In this document: positions 43,184-50,894 of the stretch, piece by piece | Layout: each line of letters opens with the position of its first letter | How positions within the stretch are numbered: position 1 is the first letter of the stretch | Source: Cytobacillus eiseniae | Lineage (GTDB): Bacteria; Bacillota; Bacilli; Bacillales; Cytobacillaceae | Direction: 5' to 3' | NCBI RefSeq assembly: GCF_017874625.1 | Contig: NZ_JAGIKZ010000019.1 | Location: 1-64,000 of the forward strand | Length of the DNA: 64,000 nucleotides | The notes under the pieces: generated by a model | Told to the model about the DNA's origin: nothing | Seen by the model: the letters and a program-made list of their open reading frames with translations, nothing else | Databases searched by the model: none | Position numbers and translations under genes: made by a program

Positions 43184-45199
43184 TTACTCTACTAATTTGC
43201 TTCCTATTGTATCAATGATTGACGATTCTTCTGTTCTCATATCTAGTCTTGTATTCTCAACCGATAGATTTTTGTTTGGTGTTTTAGGCTGATTGATGCG
43301 TGGTTGGATATTGTCACCCATAAGCAAGGAGCTTAATTGGCTGCTCTCGCTGTCCCTTTTCTCTGCTGGTTGCTCTTCTTTCGGCTGAGGAGTCGGCGTT
43401 TGTTCTTTATCCTTTTCTTTTAGACCTTCCTCTTCATTGTTTTCATCTTCATTTACTGGCTTTTCTTCGCCGGGATTTGGCGGATCTGTTTCATCGCCTT
43501 CTGCTGGCGTTTCGCTGTCCTCTTTCTCTTCATCCGCTCCTTCTTGCTCCTCCTCTTCCGTCTCTTCTTTCTCTTTCTCTTCCTGCTCTTGCTTTGCTTC
43601 CTCTTCCTTTTTCTTCATTTCTTCTTCAATGTCAGAAAGTGCCTTTTCATAATCAGCATCACCATCTGTCGGGCTTTCTCCAAGTTCAGCCAATTTATCA
43701 AGCAATTCCTGCTTTTGCTCATCTGTCAGTGTTGTCGAATCAGTAATTTGTTGGATGAGTTCATCAATGCCCCGTTTTGGCGCTGGATTTTGCGGATCTT
43801 CATCTTCTTCATCTTCAAGCTCTTGTTCTTCCTCTAGCTTTTCTTGTTCTTTCTTTGCTTCTTCTTCCCTTTGCTTAATTTCTTCTTCCATGTCAGCAAG
43901 CGCCTTTTCGAACTCAGCCGTTCCTTCAGCGAAATCTCCACCATCTATCGCGGCATTCAGCTCTGCTAATTTTTCTAGAAGTGCTTGTTTTTGTTCCTCT
44001 GTTAATGTCGTTGATTCGAGTATTTTTTGGCTTAATAGACTTGTGCCTTCCTTCAAGCCGTTCTTTTGTACTTGGATTTCTTCAAGTTTACTCATTTCTT
44101 CTTCAATATCTGCAATTGCTTGATCTAATCCACTAATGTCTGCTGTTAAATCTGGATTTTCAAGGGCTGCATGAATTTCTGCTAATTTATCCATTAAGTA
44201 TTGGATTTGTTCTGCTGTTAAGTTCTCGGAGTCATTTAGCTTTTGAGCGAGCAAAGCCGCTACTTCCATTAAGCCATCCTTTTTCTTCAGAATTTCCTCA
44301 AAGACGCTAATTTGTTCATCAATTGCCGTAATCATGCCTTCAAGCTTTGCTATTTTAGCGAGTAATTCTTCATTTTGTGTAAGGAGGGTTTCCATGGCGG
44401 CATTCACTTCTTCTATTTTCAATGTAAACTGTTCGATTTGTTCTACTGTTTTTTCTTTCATTTCAGCAAAATCTAATTCAAGAAAATCGGTTAGCTCTTT
44501 CTTGTAAAGTTCAATATCCTCAATAATTTCTTCGAAGAATAGTGGGTCATACTTGCATTCTTTAATGGCAAGCTCCACGATGCTTTCAATAAATTCAAGC
44601 GTTTCTTCAATTTTCTTTAGCTTCTCTAGAGCCAGCTCCTCTGCTTCGGGGAAGTCAGTCGTGAGAATTTCTTGTAGCACTTTTTGCATCTCGACTATTT
44701 CAGCAATTACTGCTTCAAATTCTTTGCCCTTTTGTTCATTGGCTTTAATCGTCTCTTGTATTGCAGCGATTTCTGCTCGCAAACTTTCCTGCTGTGCCTG
44801 CAGCCCCTCAATCGTTGTTACATCGAATGAAACTTCTGGCGGCGCTTCCGTACTTGCCTCCTCATCTTCAGGTGTGATTAGTAGGTCTACTTTCTCAGTC
44901 AAGCCCGCAACATCCACTGCCGTTACTTTGTCCAACACTTGCTGCATTCGTTGGATCGCTTCTTCCTTCCACTCATATGTAAGATCCCGCCGCTTTTCCA
45001 CTTCTTTCGGAAAAATGAAACAAGCCTCAACGCCTATTCCTTGATCCTGTATCGAGGTAAATGCCCCATAAGTCGGGCCGGTGATTCGTGCACCGCCTAA
45101 CAAAAGAGAGGAAATCGCCACACTTGATGTAAATGTCTTCAAAAATCTTTTTCTTTGCCTCCAGCGCTTTCTTTTATATTCCAAAGACTTAGAACCCAC
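43184..45199 (-). CDS. Large secreted coiled-coil repeat protein with TasA-like export signal
   Basis: A 671-residue protein. The GTG at 45199 follows AAAGGAGGTCGATATA. The N terminus (RKRFLKTFTSSVAISSLLLG and GPTYGAFTS) resembles the signal peptides cut by SipW, as in TasA. A long coiled coil follows, and then three related repeats near residues 305-365, 375-440 and 465-535, each with a core like TTLTEEQKQALLEKLAELNA and then DIEEEMKK-type charged helices. The tail is rich in Glu, Pro and Asp. Opposite-strand open frames here are shadows. The coiled-coil repeats suggest a fibrous wall or matrix protein. No family is certain; an unnamed DUF is possible. Confidence 0.7.
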   Translation of the reverse strand: MGSKSLEYKRKRWRQRKRFLKTFTSSVAISSLLLGGARITGPTYGAFTSIQDQGIGVEACFIFPKEVEKRRDLTYEWKEEAIQRMQQVLDKVTAVDVAGLTEKVDLLITPEDEEASTEAPPEVSFDVTTIEGLQAQQESLRAEIAAIQETIKANEQKGKEFEAVIAEIVEMQKVLQEILTTDFPEAEELALEKLKKIEETLEFIESIVELAIKECKYDPLFFEEIIEDIELYKKELTDFLELDFAEMKEKTVEQIEQFTLKIEEVNAAMETLLTQNEELLAKIAKLEGMITAIDEQISVFEEILKKKDGLMEVAALLAQKLNDSENLTAEQIQYLMDKLAEIHAALENPDLTADISGLDQAIADIEEEMSKLEEIQVQKNGLKEGTSLLSQKILESTTLTEEQKQALLEKLAELNAAIDGGDFAEGTAEFEKALADMEEEIKQREEEAKKEQEKLEEEQELEDEEDEDPQNPAPKRGIDELIQQITDSTTLTDEQKQELLDKLAELGESPTDGDADYEKALSDIEEEMKKKEEEAKQEQEEKEKEETEEEEQEGADEEKEDSETPAEGDETDPPNPGEEKPVNEDENNEEEGLKEKDKEQTPTPQPKEEQPAEKRDSESSQLSSLLMGDNIQPRINQPKTPNKNLSVENTRLDMRTEESSIIDTIGSKLVE

Positions 45200-45580
45200 T
45201 ATATCGACCTCCTTTATCAGTTCTTTATATAGAACGTTTTCAGTAAAAAAATACATAGAAAAAGAGATATATTTTAATTATATACCCAATTATACATGAA
45301 TCATATGAAATTTGAAATAGTTTAATTGGATTTTTTTCTTAATAGAGAACTTTTTTGTGATAATAGACATATGGTTCTTGATCATGCTCTTATTCATACT
45401 CCTATAAATGGGAGAGTGTACGGGGTCCAAATGAGCTATTCGCCGTTGTTGCTCTTATATTAGACAAAACAGAGCTTTTATTCGCCGTTCTTCTCAATAT
45501 ATTGGACAAGAATGAATTATATTCGCCATCACATCGATTTTATTCGCCAAACCATAAAAAAAGAGCACAAATTGTGCTCT
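45200..45580. other. Gene-free stretch with -10 boxes and phased direct repeats
   Basis: Two minus-strand TATAAT boxes (45282-45277 and 45294-45289) probably drive the coiled-coil protein gene. From 45435 to 45548 lie degenerate direct repeats carrying ATTCGCC (see separate entry). Confidence 0.5.
45435..45548. repeat. Degenerate 42-bp direct repeats with ATTCGCC
   Basis: ATTCGCC at 45438, 45480, 45521 and 45542: spacing 42, 41 and 21 bases, which is four, four and two helical turns. The first two units share CGCCGTT at the start and ATATTxGACAA in the middle. Confidence 0.6.
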
Positions 45581-45582
45581 TT
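45556..45582 (-). terminator. Terminator of the S41 protease gene
   Basis: AAAGAGCACAA pairs with TTGTGCTCTTT and overlaps the stop codon at 45581; seven T residues follow on the minus strand. Confidence 0.85.
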
Positions 45583-46957
45583 ACTTCACTGTCACCTCAA
45601 GATAAATGCCCTTTTCCATTTGCTTCGCATGATGGCTCGTCCATTTCGGATGGATGAGAAGGATGTATTGTCCTTTTGCCTGTAGCTTTGCTTTTGGTGT
45701 AATCGTCATTTTGTACTCATCGGCTACTTTCACATCAACAGGGACTTCTTTCCCTCCTAGTTCAATGAGCTGAACATCCTCTGGCTTGAGTGCTGACCAG
45801 TTCATTTTCATATTCATTTCGACTGTGAAGGTTTTCGTGACTGGAACGCCTTTGAGCGCAGGTAGTTTTTCATAGCCTTTGTATGCGGTAAGTAATTGAT
45901 CTCTATGAGACGCTGTTAATTCTTCTCCTACAGCTGTTTCGATCGTCGGCGTCACCCCTACTTCATGTACGGGTGTGCCAGCTGGTGAATAGAAGCGTGC
46001 GGTTGTCAGCTTCAACAGGCTGTTATCACTGAGTGGGAACAACGACTGCATCGATCCCTTCCCAAAGGAAGTTTGTCCATATAATGCTGCACCCTTTTGC
46101 TCTTTAACAGAGACAGCAACCATTTCGGATGCACTTGCACTATATTCATTGATTAGAATATGAGTAGGTTCTGTAAACTTTGTCTTTTGAGGAATGACCG
46201 CATAGATTTCTGGTTTTCCTGTTTTATCTCGAAGCTGGAAAGCATGCTTCACATTTGGAAAGAGGCCAGCAATTTCTTGGGCAGCCGATACATAGCCCCC
46301 GCCATTGTTTCGAATATCGAAAATCCAGCCTTTTGCTCCGCCTAGTTTTTCAATCGCTTGAATGATTTCCTTCGTCGATTCTTGGGCAAAGCTGTTCAAA
46401 CGAACATACCCAATTTCACCGCCAAGCATTTGATATTCGACATTTGGCAGCTTAATTAGTTCTCTCGTTACTGTTTTTGAGACAAGCGTGTTCGTTTCAA
46501 CAGAAATATAATTTAATGTGACGGTCGTATGTTCTTTTCCGCTAATGAGTGAAATCGCGTTTTGGACAGACTTGCCAGCAAGGCTAATGCCATTGGCGCT
46601 AACAATAATATCCCCTGCTTGAATGCCTGCTCGATCCGCAGGTCCACCCGCAATTACAGATAGTACCTTAATTCCTTTCATATCCTCTTCTAAAACAATT
46701 CCGACACCAACAAGCTGCTGCTCAATTCCATTAGAGAAAGCAGCAAACTCCTCAGCGGTCATAAAAGTAGAGTAAGGATCCAGATGCTTCGTTATTTCCT
46801 TTGCTGTCGATTTTGTCAGCACAGATGCAGGTACATCCTCTATGTAATATTCCTTAATTAATGCACGTATCTCATCAAGCGGCTCCGCTGCAGAAACAGC
46901 TGACACATTTGTTAAAAGCAAGAATACGATTAAAATACTAAAATACCTTTTTAACAC
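45581..46957 (-). CDS. S41-family carboxy-terminal processing protease with PDZ and C-terminal Ig-like domain
   Basis: Exported serine-lysine protease of the CtpA/Prc family, 458 residues from the GTG at 46957 (after GGGAGGTG). Signal peptide FSILIVFLLLTNVSAVSA; N-terminal helical part to about 70; PDZ domain with VLSVIAGGPADRAGIQAGDI; protease core with the presumed nucleophile Ser in NEYSASASEM (near 274) and Lys in SFGKGSMQSLFPL (near 299). Unlike common CtpA proteins it ends with a Big_5-like domain (about 375-458) with MNWSALKPEDVQLIELGGKE and YKMTITPKAKLQAKGQYILL, the same type as in the S-layer and its neighbours. It may therefore process S-layer or wall proteins while docked on the S-layer. 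Confidence 0.85.
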   Translation of the reverse strand: MLKRYFSILIVFLLLTNVSAVSAAEPLDEIRALIKEYYIEDVPASVLTKSTAKEITKHLDPYSTFMTAEEFAAFSNGIEQQLVGVGIVLEEDMKGIKVLSVIAGGPADRAGIQAGDIIVSANGISLAGKSVQNAISLISGKEHTTVTLNYISVETNTLVSKTVTRELIKLPNVEYQMLGGEIGYVRLNSFAQESTKEIIQAIEKLGGAKGWIFDIRNNGGGYVSAAQEIAGLFPNVKHAFQLRDKTGKPEIYAVIPQKTKFTEPTHILINEYSASASEMVAVSVKEQKGAALYGQTSFGKGSMQSLFPLSDNSLLKLTTARFYSPAGTPVHEVGVTPTIETAVGEELTASHRDQLLTAYKGYEKLPALKGVPVTKTFTVEMNMKMNWSALKPEDVQLIELGGKEVPVDVKVADEYKMTITPKAKLQAKGQYILLIHPKWTSHHAKQMEKGIYLEVTVK

Positions 46958-47089
46958 AGCTAATAGGCACCTCCCATAGATAGTCAAACCATGTGGTGAC
47001 AAGCACCATTAGCTATATTCTAAACTACTTTTTGCTAGATTCATAGAAGCAAGGAATTCTTGTCGAATTTTTAAACGAGAAGACTACGC

Positions 47090-47845
47090 TTAGTTCCCTT
47101 CTGTATATTTTTTGAGAATTGGCGTGAGATAATCGACCATCGATGCTTGTTCCTTTTGAATAAAGGATTGTACTGCTTCTTTTTCTAGTGGGACAAGTAG
47201 GAGCTGGTCAAACTCAGGCTGCTTCCCACTCTCTCGTATAGATTGGTTATGGTGTAAGAAATGATCATGTAGCTCATTCGCTGTATAGTCCATTGTTAAT
47301 TCATAGATGACTGCCCAAAAGTCGTGTGAGCCTTTACGCTTAATAAATTTCGGAAGGAAAGAACGGGTGGATGGTGAATGAACGAGCACCCCCATCTCCT
47401 CTTGCAATTCTCTCTTCATGTTTTCTTCCATCTCAAATATTGAATCTCTTACATCTCTTTCTTCCAGCCCGCCCCCAGCAAATTGTAGACGCCCCGGGGT
47501 AGATGTCGTTTGACTCATTCTGCCAAAAGCCATATAGTTGTCCTTTGTTAGGATGGATGCACAGGAATATATGACTTTACAAGGATGATCACAAGCTGGA
47601 TGCTGCATTGTGTATAAATAATGTTTGTAGTCGGTTCTTGCAACCGTTATTTCTAGTTTCTCGGGCGTTTGTTTACTTTCCGTAATTGTGAAGACCTCTC
47701 CGTTTCTTAAGGTAGGATTGTTGTTAATTTGTTCATTCCAAAAATGATCGTGGTGATTGCGGATTTCTTTGGGCAGCTGGAATGGATTTGCGCTTAATTT
47801 GATCATGATGCTTGCTGGCGCCTTTTCGATGAGGACTGGCTGCAC
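47090..47845 (-). CDS. Nudix hydrolase-like protein
   Basis: A 251-residue cytoplasmic protein. The Nudix box is split but readable: GGGLEERDVRDS followed by MEENMKRELQEEMGV, with the catalytic RExxEE as RELQEE. The first 100 residues form a beta-rich domain preceding the Nudix fold (HYLYTMQHPACDHPCKVIYS). The GTG start follows AAAGGAGG. The substrate (a nucleoside diphosphate linked to something) cannot be told. The box spacing is longer than the standard GX5EX7REUXEEXGU pattern, so activity is not certain. Confidence 0.75.
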   Translation of the reverse strand: MQPVLIEKAPASIMIKLSANPFQLPKEIRNHHDHFWNEQINNNPTLRNGEVFTITESKQTPEKLEITVARTDYKHYLYTMQHPACDHPCKVIYSCASILTKDNYMAFGRMSQTTSTPGRLQFAGGGLEERDVRDSIFEMEENMKRELQEEMGVLVHSPSTRSFLPKFIKRKGSHDFWAVIYELTMDYTANELHDHFLHHNQSIRESGKQPEFDQLLLVPLEKEAVQSFIQKEQASMVDYLTPILKKYTEGN

Positions 47846-49280
47846 GGGGTGATTCCTCCTTTTAGATTCGTATGTGTAGGAATTCTTGTTATTGTGGAAT
47901 GATCCCTGCTAGATTTTGGGTAAAATATGAAGTGGGCGAACGAGTGGTTGGAGATGGAAAAATAGTTATATTTGAGTTTTTTGAGTGAATAGGCGGAGTT
48001 TTTCGGGGTTCTATGGCTCCCATTGAAGACTCTTTGACGCTTTTTTTCGCTTGCTTGAGTCAATGACCCTCATTGAAGACTCTTTGTTGCTTTTTTTCGC
48101 TTGTTCGGGGTTCTATGGCCTCTATTGAAGACTCTTTGACGCTTTTTTTCGCTCGCTCAGGGTTCAATGACCCTCATTGAAGACTCTTTGCTACTTTTTT
48201 TCGCTTGTCCGGGGTTCTATAGCCTCTATTGAAGACTCTTTGACGCTTTTTTTCGCTCGCTCAGGGTTCAATGACCCTCATTGAAGACTCTTTGCTACTT
48301 TTTTACGCTTGTTCGGGGTTCTATAGCCTCTATTGAAGACTCTTTGTTGCTTTTTTTCGCTTGTTCGGGGTTCAATAGCCCCTATTGAGGACTCTTTGAT
48401 GCGTTTTTTCGTTTGTTTAGGGTTCAATAACCCTCATTGAAGACTCTTTGTTGCTTTTTTTCGCTTGATCGGGGTTCAATAGCCTCTATTGAAGACTCTT
48501 TGACGCTTTTTTTCCCTTGTTCGGGGTTCAATAGCCTCCATTGAAGACTCTTTGACGCTTTTTTTTGCTTGCTTGGGGTTCTATGACCTCTATTGAAGAA
48601 CCTTTGCTACTTTTTTTCGCTTGCTCGGGGTTCTATAACCTCTATTGAAGACTCTTTGTTGCTTTTTTTCGCTTGTTCGGGGTTCAATAGCCTCTATTGA
48701 AGACTCTTTGCTGCTTTTTTTCGCTTGTTCGGGGTTCAATGACCCTCATTGAAGACTCTTTGTTGCTTTTTTCCGCTTGTTCGGGGTTCAATGACCCTCA
48801 TTGAAGACTCTTTGTTGCTTTTTTTCGCTTGTTCGGGGTTCTATGGCCTCTATTGAAGACTCTTTGACGCTTTTTTTCGCTCGCTCAGGGTTCAATGACC
48901 CTCATTGAAGACTCTTTGCTACTTTTTTTCGCTTGTTCGAGGTTTCTATAGCCTCTATTGAAGACTCTTTGTTGCTTTTTTTCGCTTGTTCGGGGTTCAA
49001 TAACCCCTATTGAAAACTCTTTGCTACTTTTTTCGCCAACTCCGGGTTCTCCGCTTTTTTTATGAATATTTACGAAATAAGCGGAAGTTTTTTGCTCGGA
49101 TGCTCATTCGCTTGCTGTAATACCCGTTCTCTTTACTTTTCTACCTCTGAAGATTGGCATGCCTATCTTTACACAACCTTCATTCCCTCCACACCTCCAA
49201 GCTGTCAACCCTTCCATTAAATGCTATAATGAAAGGATATGTTCTAGATGTGCGACACGAAAAGTGAGGTGTTTTTTTCC
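47846..49280. other. 1.4-kb gene-free stretch dominated by a minisatellite
   Basis: Apart from the tandem array at 48000-49040 the stretch holds half copies of the GCGGA palindrome at each side (AATAGGCGGAGTTTTTC at 47987 and AATAAGCGGAAGTTTTTTG near 49076). No gene is seen. Confidence 0.7.
48000..49040. repeat. Tandem array of about twenty 52-bp units
   Basis: Each unit has an inverted repeat such as TTCAATGACCCTCATTGAA (variant TTCTATAGCCTCTATTGAA), then GACTCTTTG, a three-base variable site, a run of seven T, and CGCTTGTTCGGGG. Cores (ATTGAAGACTCTTTG) recur about every 52 bases from 48024 to 49015. Two main unit types alternate irregularly and one triplet of units appears twice (48106-48290 and 48830-48960), which shows that blocks were copied within the array. 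There is no reading frame through it because 52 is not a multiple of three. Confidence 0.9.
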
Positions 49281-50894
49281 ATGACGACAATCCCTGAGCG
49301 CTTCCAAGAGCCGCTTCAGTTTGTTGCGAAAGATTTGTTAGAGCAATTGAAGGCAGAGAATGAAGACGATGCAAAAGTTGTGCAGATAGGGCTGATGCTG
49401 TTTCGGCAAGGACTTGTTTATAAGCTGAAATTTATAAATGATATGCTTCATGCAACTGTTCAAGATGTGACGCCTGCGAAAGTTCAACTAAATTTGGATT
49501 TCATTCATTTAAGCGAATGCTCCTGCCCAGCAGAAGGCTATTGCCGGCATCAGCTAGCGGTCTTTTTTCAGCTTCTCTCACAGACAAGAAGTGTGAGTGC
49601 CTGGATCGATGAGTGGCGTCTTCCACTACAGGAGAAAAAACAAGCGAAACAATTGGGCATTCAGAAGGCGAAGGATTTATTGCAGGTCGCAGGACGGCAG
49701 AAACCTAATTATGAGCGCTGGATGGACGCCTTCAATGAAAGCTTCCATGCGATTATGGAGAGCGGTTCACCGAAACCATACGTAGTAACTGAGCTTTACA
49801 AGGTGTATATGAGACGCTGGAAGGCAAATGCGCCCTATCAGGAAGAATGGAAGCTGCTCTATCATCTTGTCGGCTATGTTTTCACCTTCAAAAGGCTCGG
49901 AATATTAAGCATGGAGCACGGGCATTCAAAAGAGATGATCCAGCGTTATTATGTCCAGCTTTTTTACGAAATGCTTGATGATGTGTATGAAGTGGTGAAT
50001 CGGCTGTCTGTCCGCTCCCTTCCCTTTGCCTTTGATGAATTCATTGAAAAGCTGAAGGAGGATACTTCAGAGCTATTGACGATCCCCTTCGCCCTTGAAT
50101 ATGAACGAACCCATTTATACCGATTACTCTGGACGAAATTTTTCAAGAAGAAGGAATGGGTGGCGGCAGAGCTTCAGAAATTACTTGCGCTTGAAGTCCA
50201 AAATGAGCCAGTCTCGATCGGGATCATTCACCTCCATCTTCTTCAAAAAGAGGATGAGGCGGCACTAGAAGAAATTGCACGCAGAGACGATTTCGTTACA
50301 CCGTATATCCTCTACTGGATCGAGCTTCTCTCCTCCCAAAGGGAATGGAAGCGGGTCGGCCCTTATGTTGAAATTTATATTAAAAAATTAAAAGGCTATC
50401 TATCCTTATCTACTGATTACTATGAAAAGGCGAGTTATACGAGGGTTGCTATTCGAGCAATTAAGCCCTACTGCTCTGTCACTGACCGCCAGGATTTATT
50501 AGAGAAAGCATTGAGCGAAACATTGCCATTCAGCTATAACGAATATGAATACACGCTTTTTGACAATCAAGCTTTTGAAAAATGGATCGATTTACAAGCG
50601 TATATGGATCATGACATCGAGATGATTTCAAAAGAACGTTTGAAATCACTTGAAAAGCATCACCCTGTACTGCTTCTGCCTCTATACCATCAATCCGTTC
50701 AAGGTCATATTCGCCAAAAAGGGAGAGATCATTACCGCCAAGCTGTCCGGAAGATGAAGAAGCTGCGCAGCCTTTATAAAAAGCTAAAGCGGCAGAGCGA
50801 TTGGGAGCTGTATTTAGAGGCGATACTTGAAAAAACAAAACGGCTCCGTGCCTTTCAGGAAGAATGTAAACGGGGGAAGCTGATTGATGATTAA
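49281..50894 (+). CDS. ywqB: SWIM zinc-finger protein (YwqB-like)
   Basis: A 537-residue protein with a single SWIM zinc finger near residue 75 (CSCPAEGYCRHQLAVFFQL; CxC then CxH) and a long helical, repeat-like C-terminal part. SWIM proteins of this kind sit beside SNF2 helicases in bacteria and probably work with them on DNA. The ATG at 49281 is nine bases after GAGGTG; an in-frame ATG 33 bases upstream lacks a site. The stop overlaps the start of the next gene, which encodes the helicase, so the two are translationally coupled. The same pair occurs in B. subtilis. Confidence 0.88.
   Translation: MTTIPERFQEPLQFVAKDLLEQLKAENEDDAKVVQIGLMLFRQGLVYKLKFINDMLHATVQDVTPAKVQLNLDFIHLSECSCPAEGYCRHQLAVFFQLLSQTRSVSAWIDEWRLPLQEKKQAKQLGIQKAKDLLQVAGRQKPNYERWMDAFNESFHAIMESGSPKPYVVTELYKVYMRRWKANAPYQEEWKLLYHLVGYVFTFKRLGILSMEHGHSKEMIQRYYVQLFYEMLDDVYEVVNRLSVRSLPFAFDEFIEKLKEDTSELLTIPFALEYERTHLYRLLWTKFFKKKEWVAAELQKLLALEVQNEPVSIGIIHLHLLQKEDEAALEEIARRDDFVTPYILYWIELLSSQREWKRVGPYVEIYIKKLKGYLSLSTDYYEKASYTRVAIRAIKPYCSVTDRQDLLEKALSETLPFSYNEYEYTLFDNQAFEKWIDLQAYMDHDIEMISKERLKSLEKHHPVLLLPLYHQSVQGHIRQKGRDHYRQAVRKMKKLRSLYKKLKRQSDWELYLEAILEKTKRLRAFQEECKRGKLIDD

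Noticed and set aside
43437-44123. Long serine-rich open frames on the plus strand
   Set aside because: They are the complement of the glutamate- and lysine-rich repeats of the minus-strand gene, with no ribosome site.
48000-49040. CRISPR array
   Set aside because: The units are head-to-tail copies with no unique spacers between constant repeats, and no cas gene is near.
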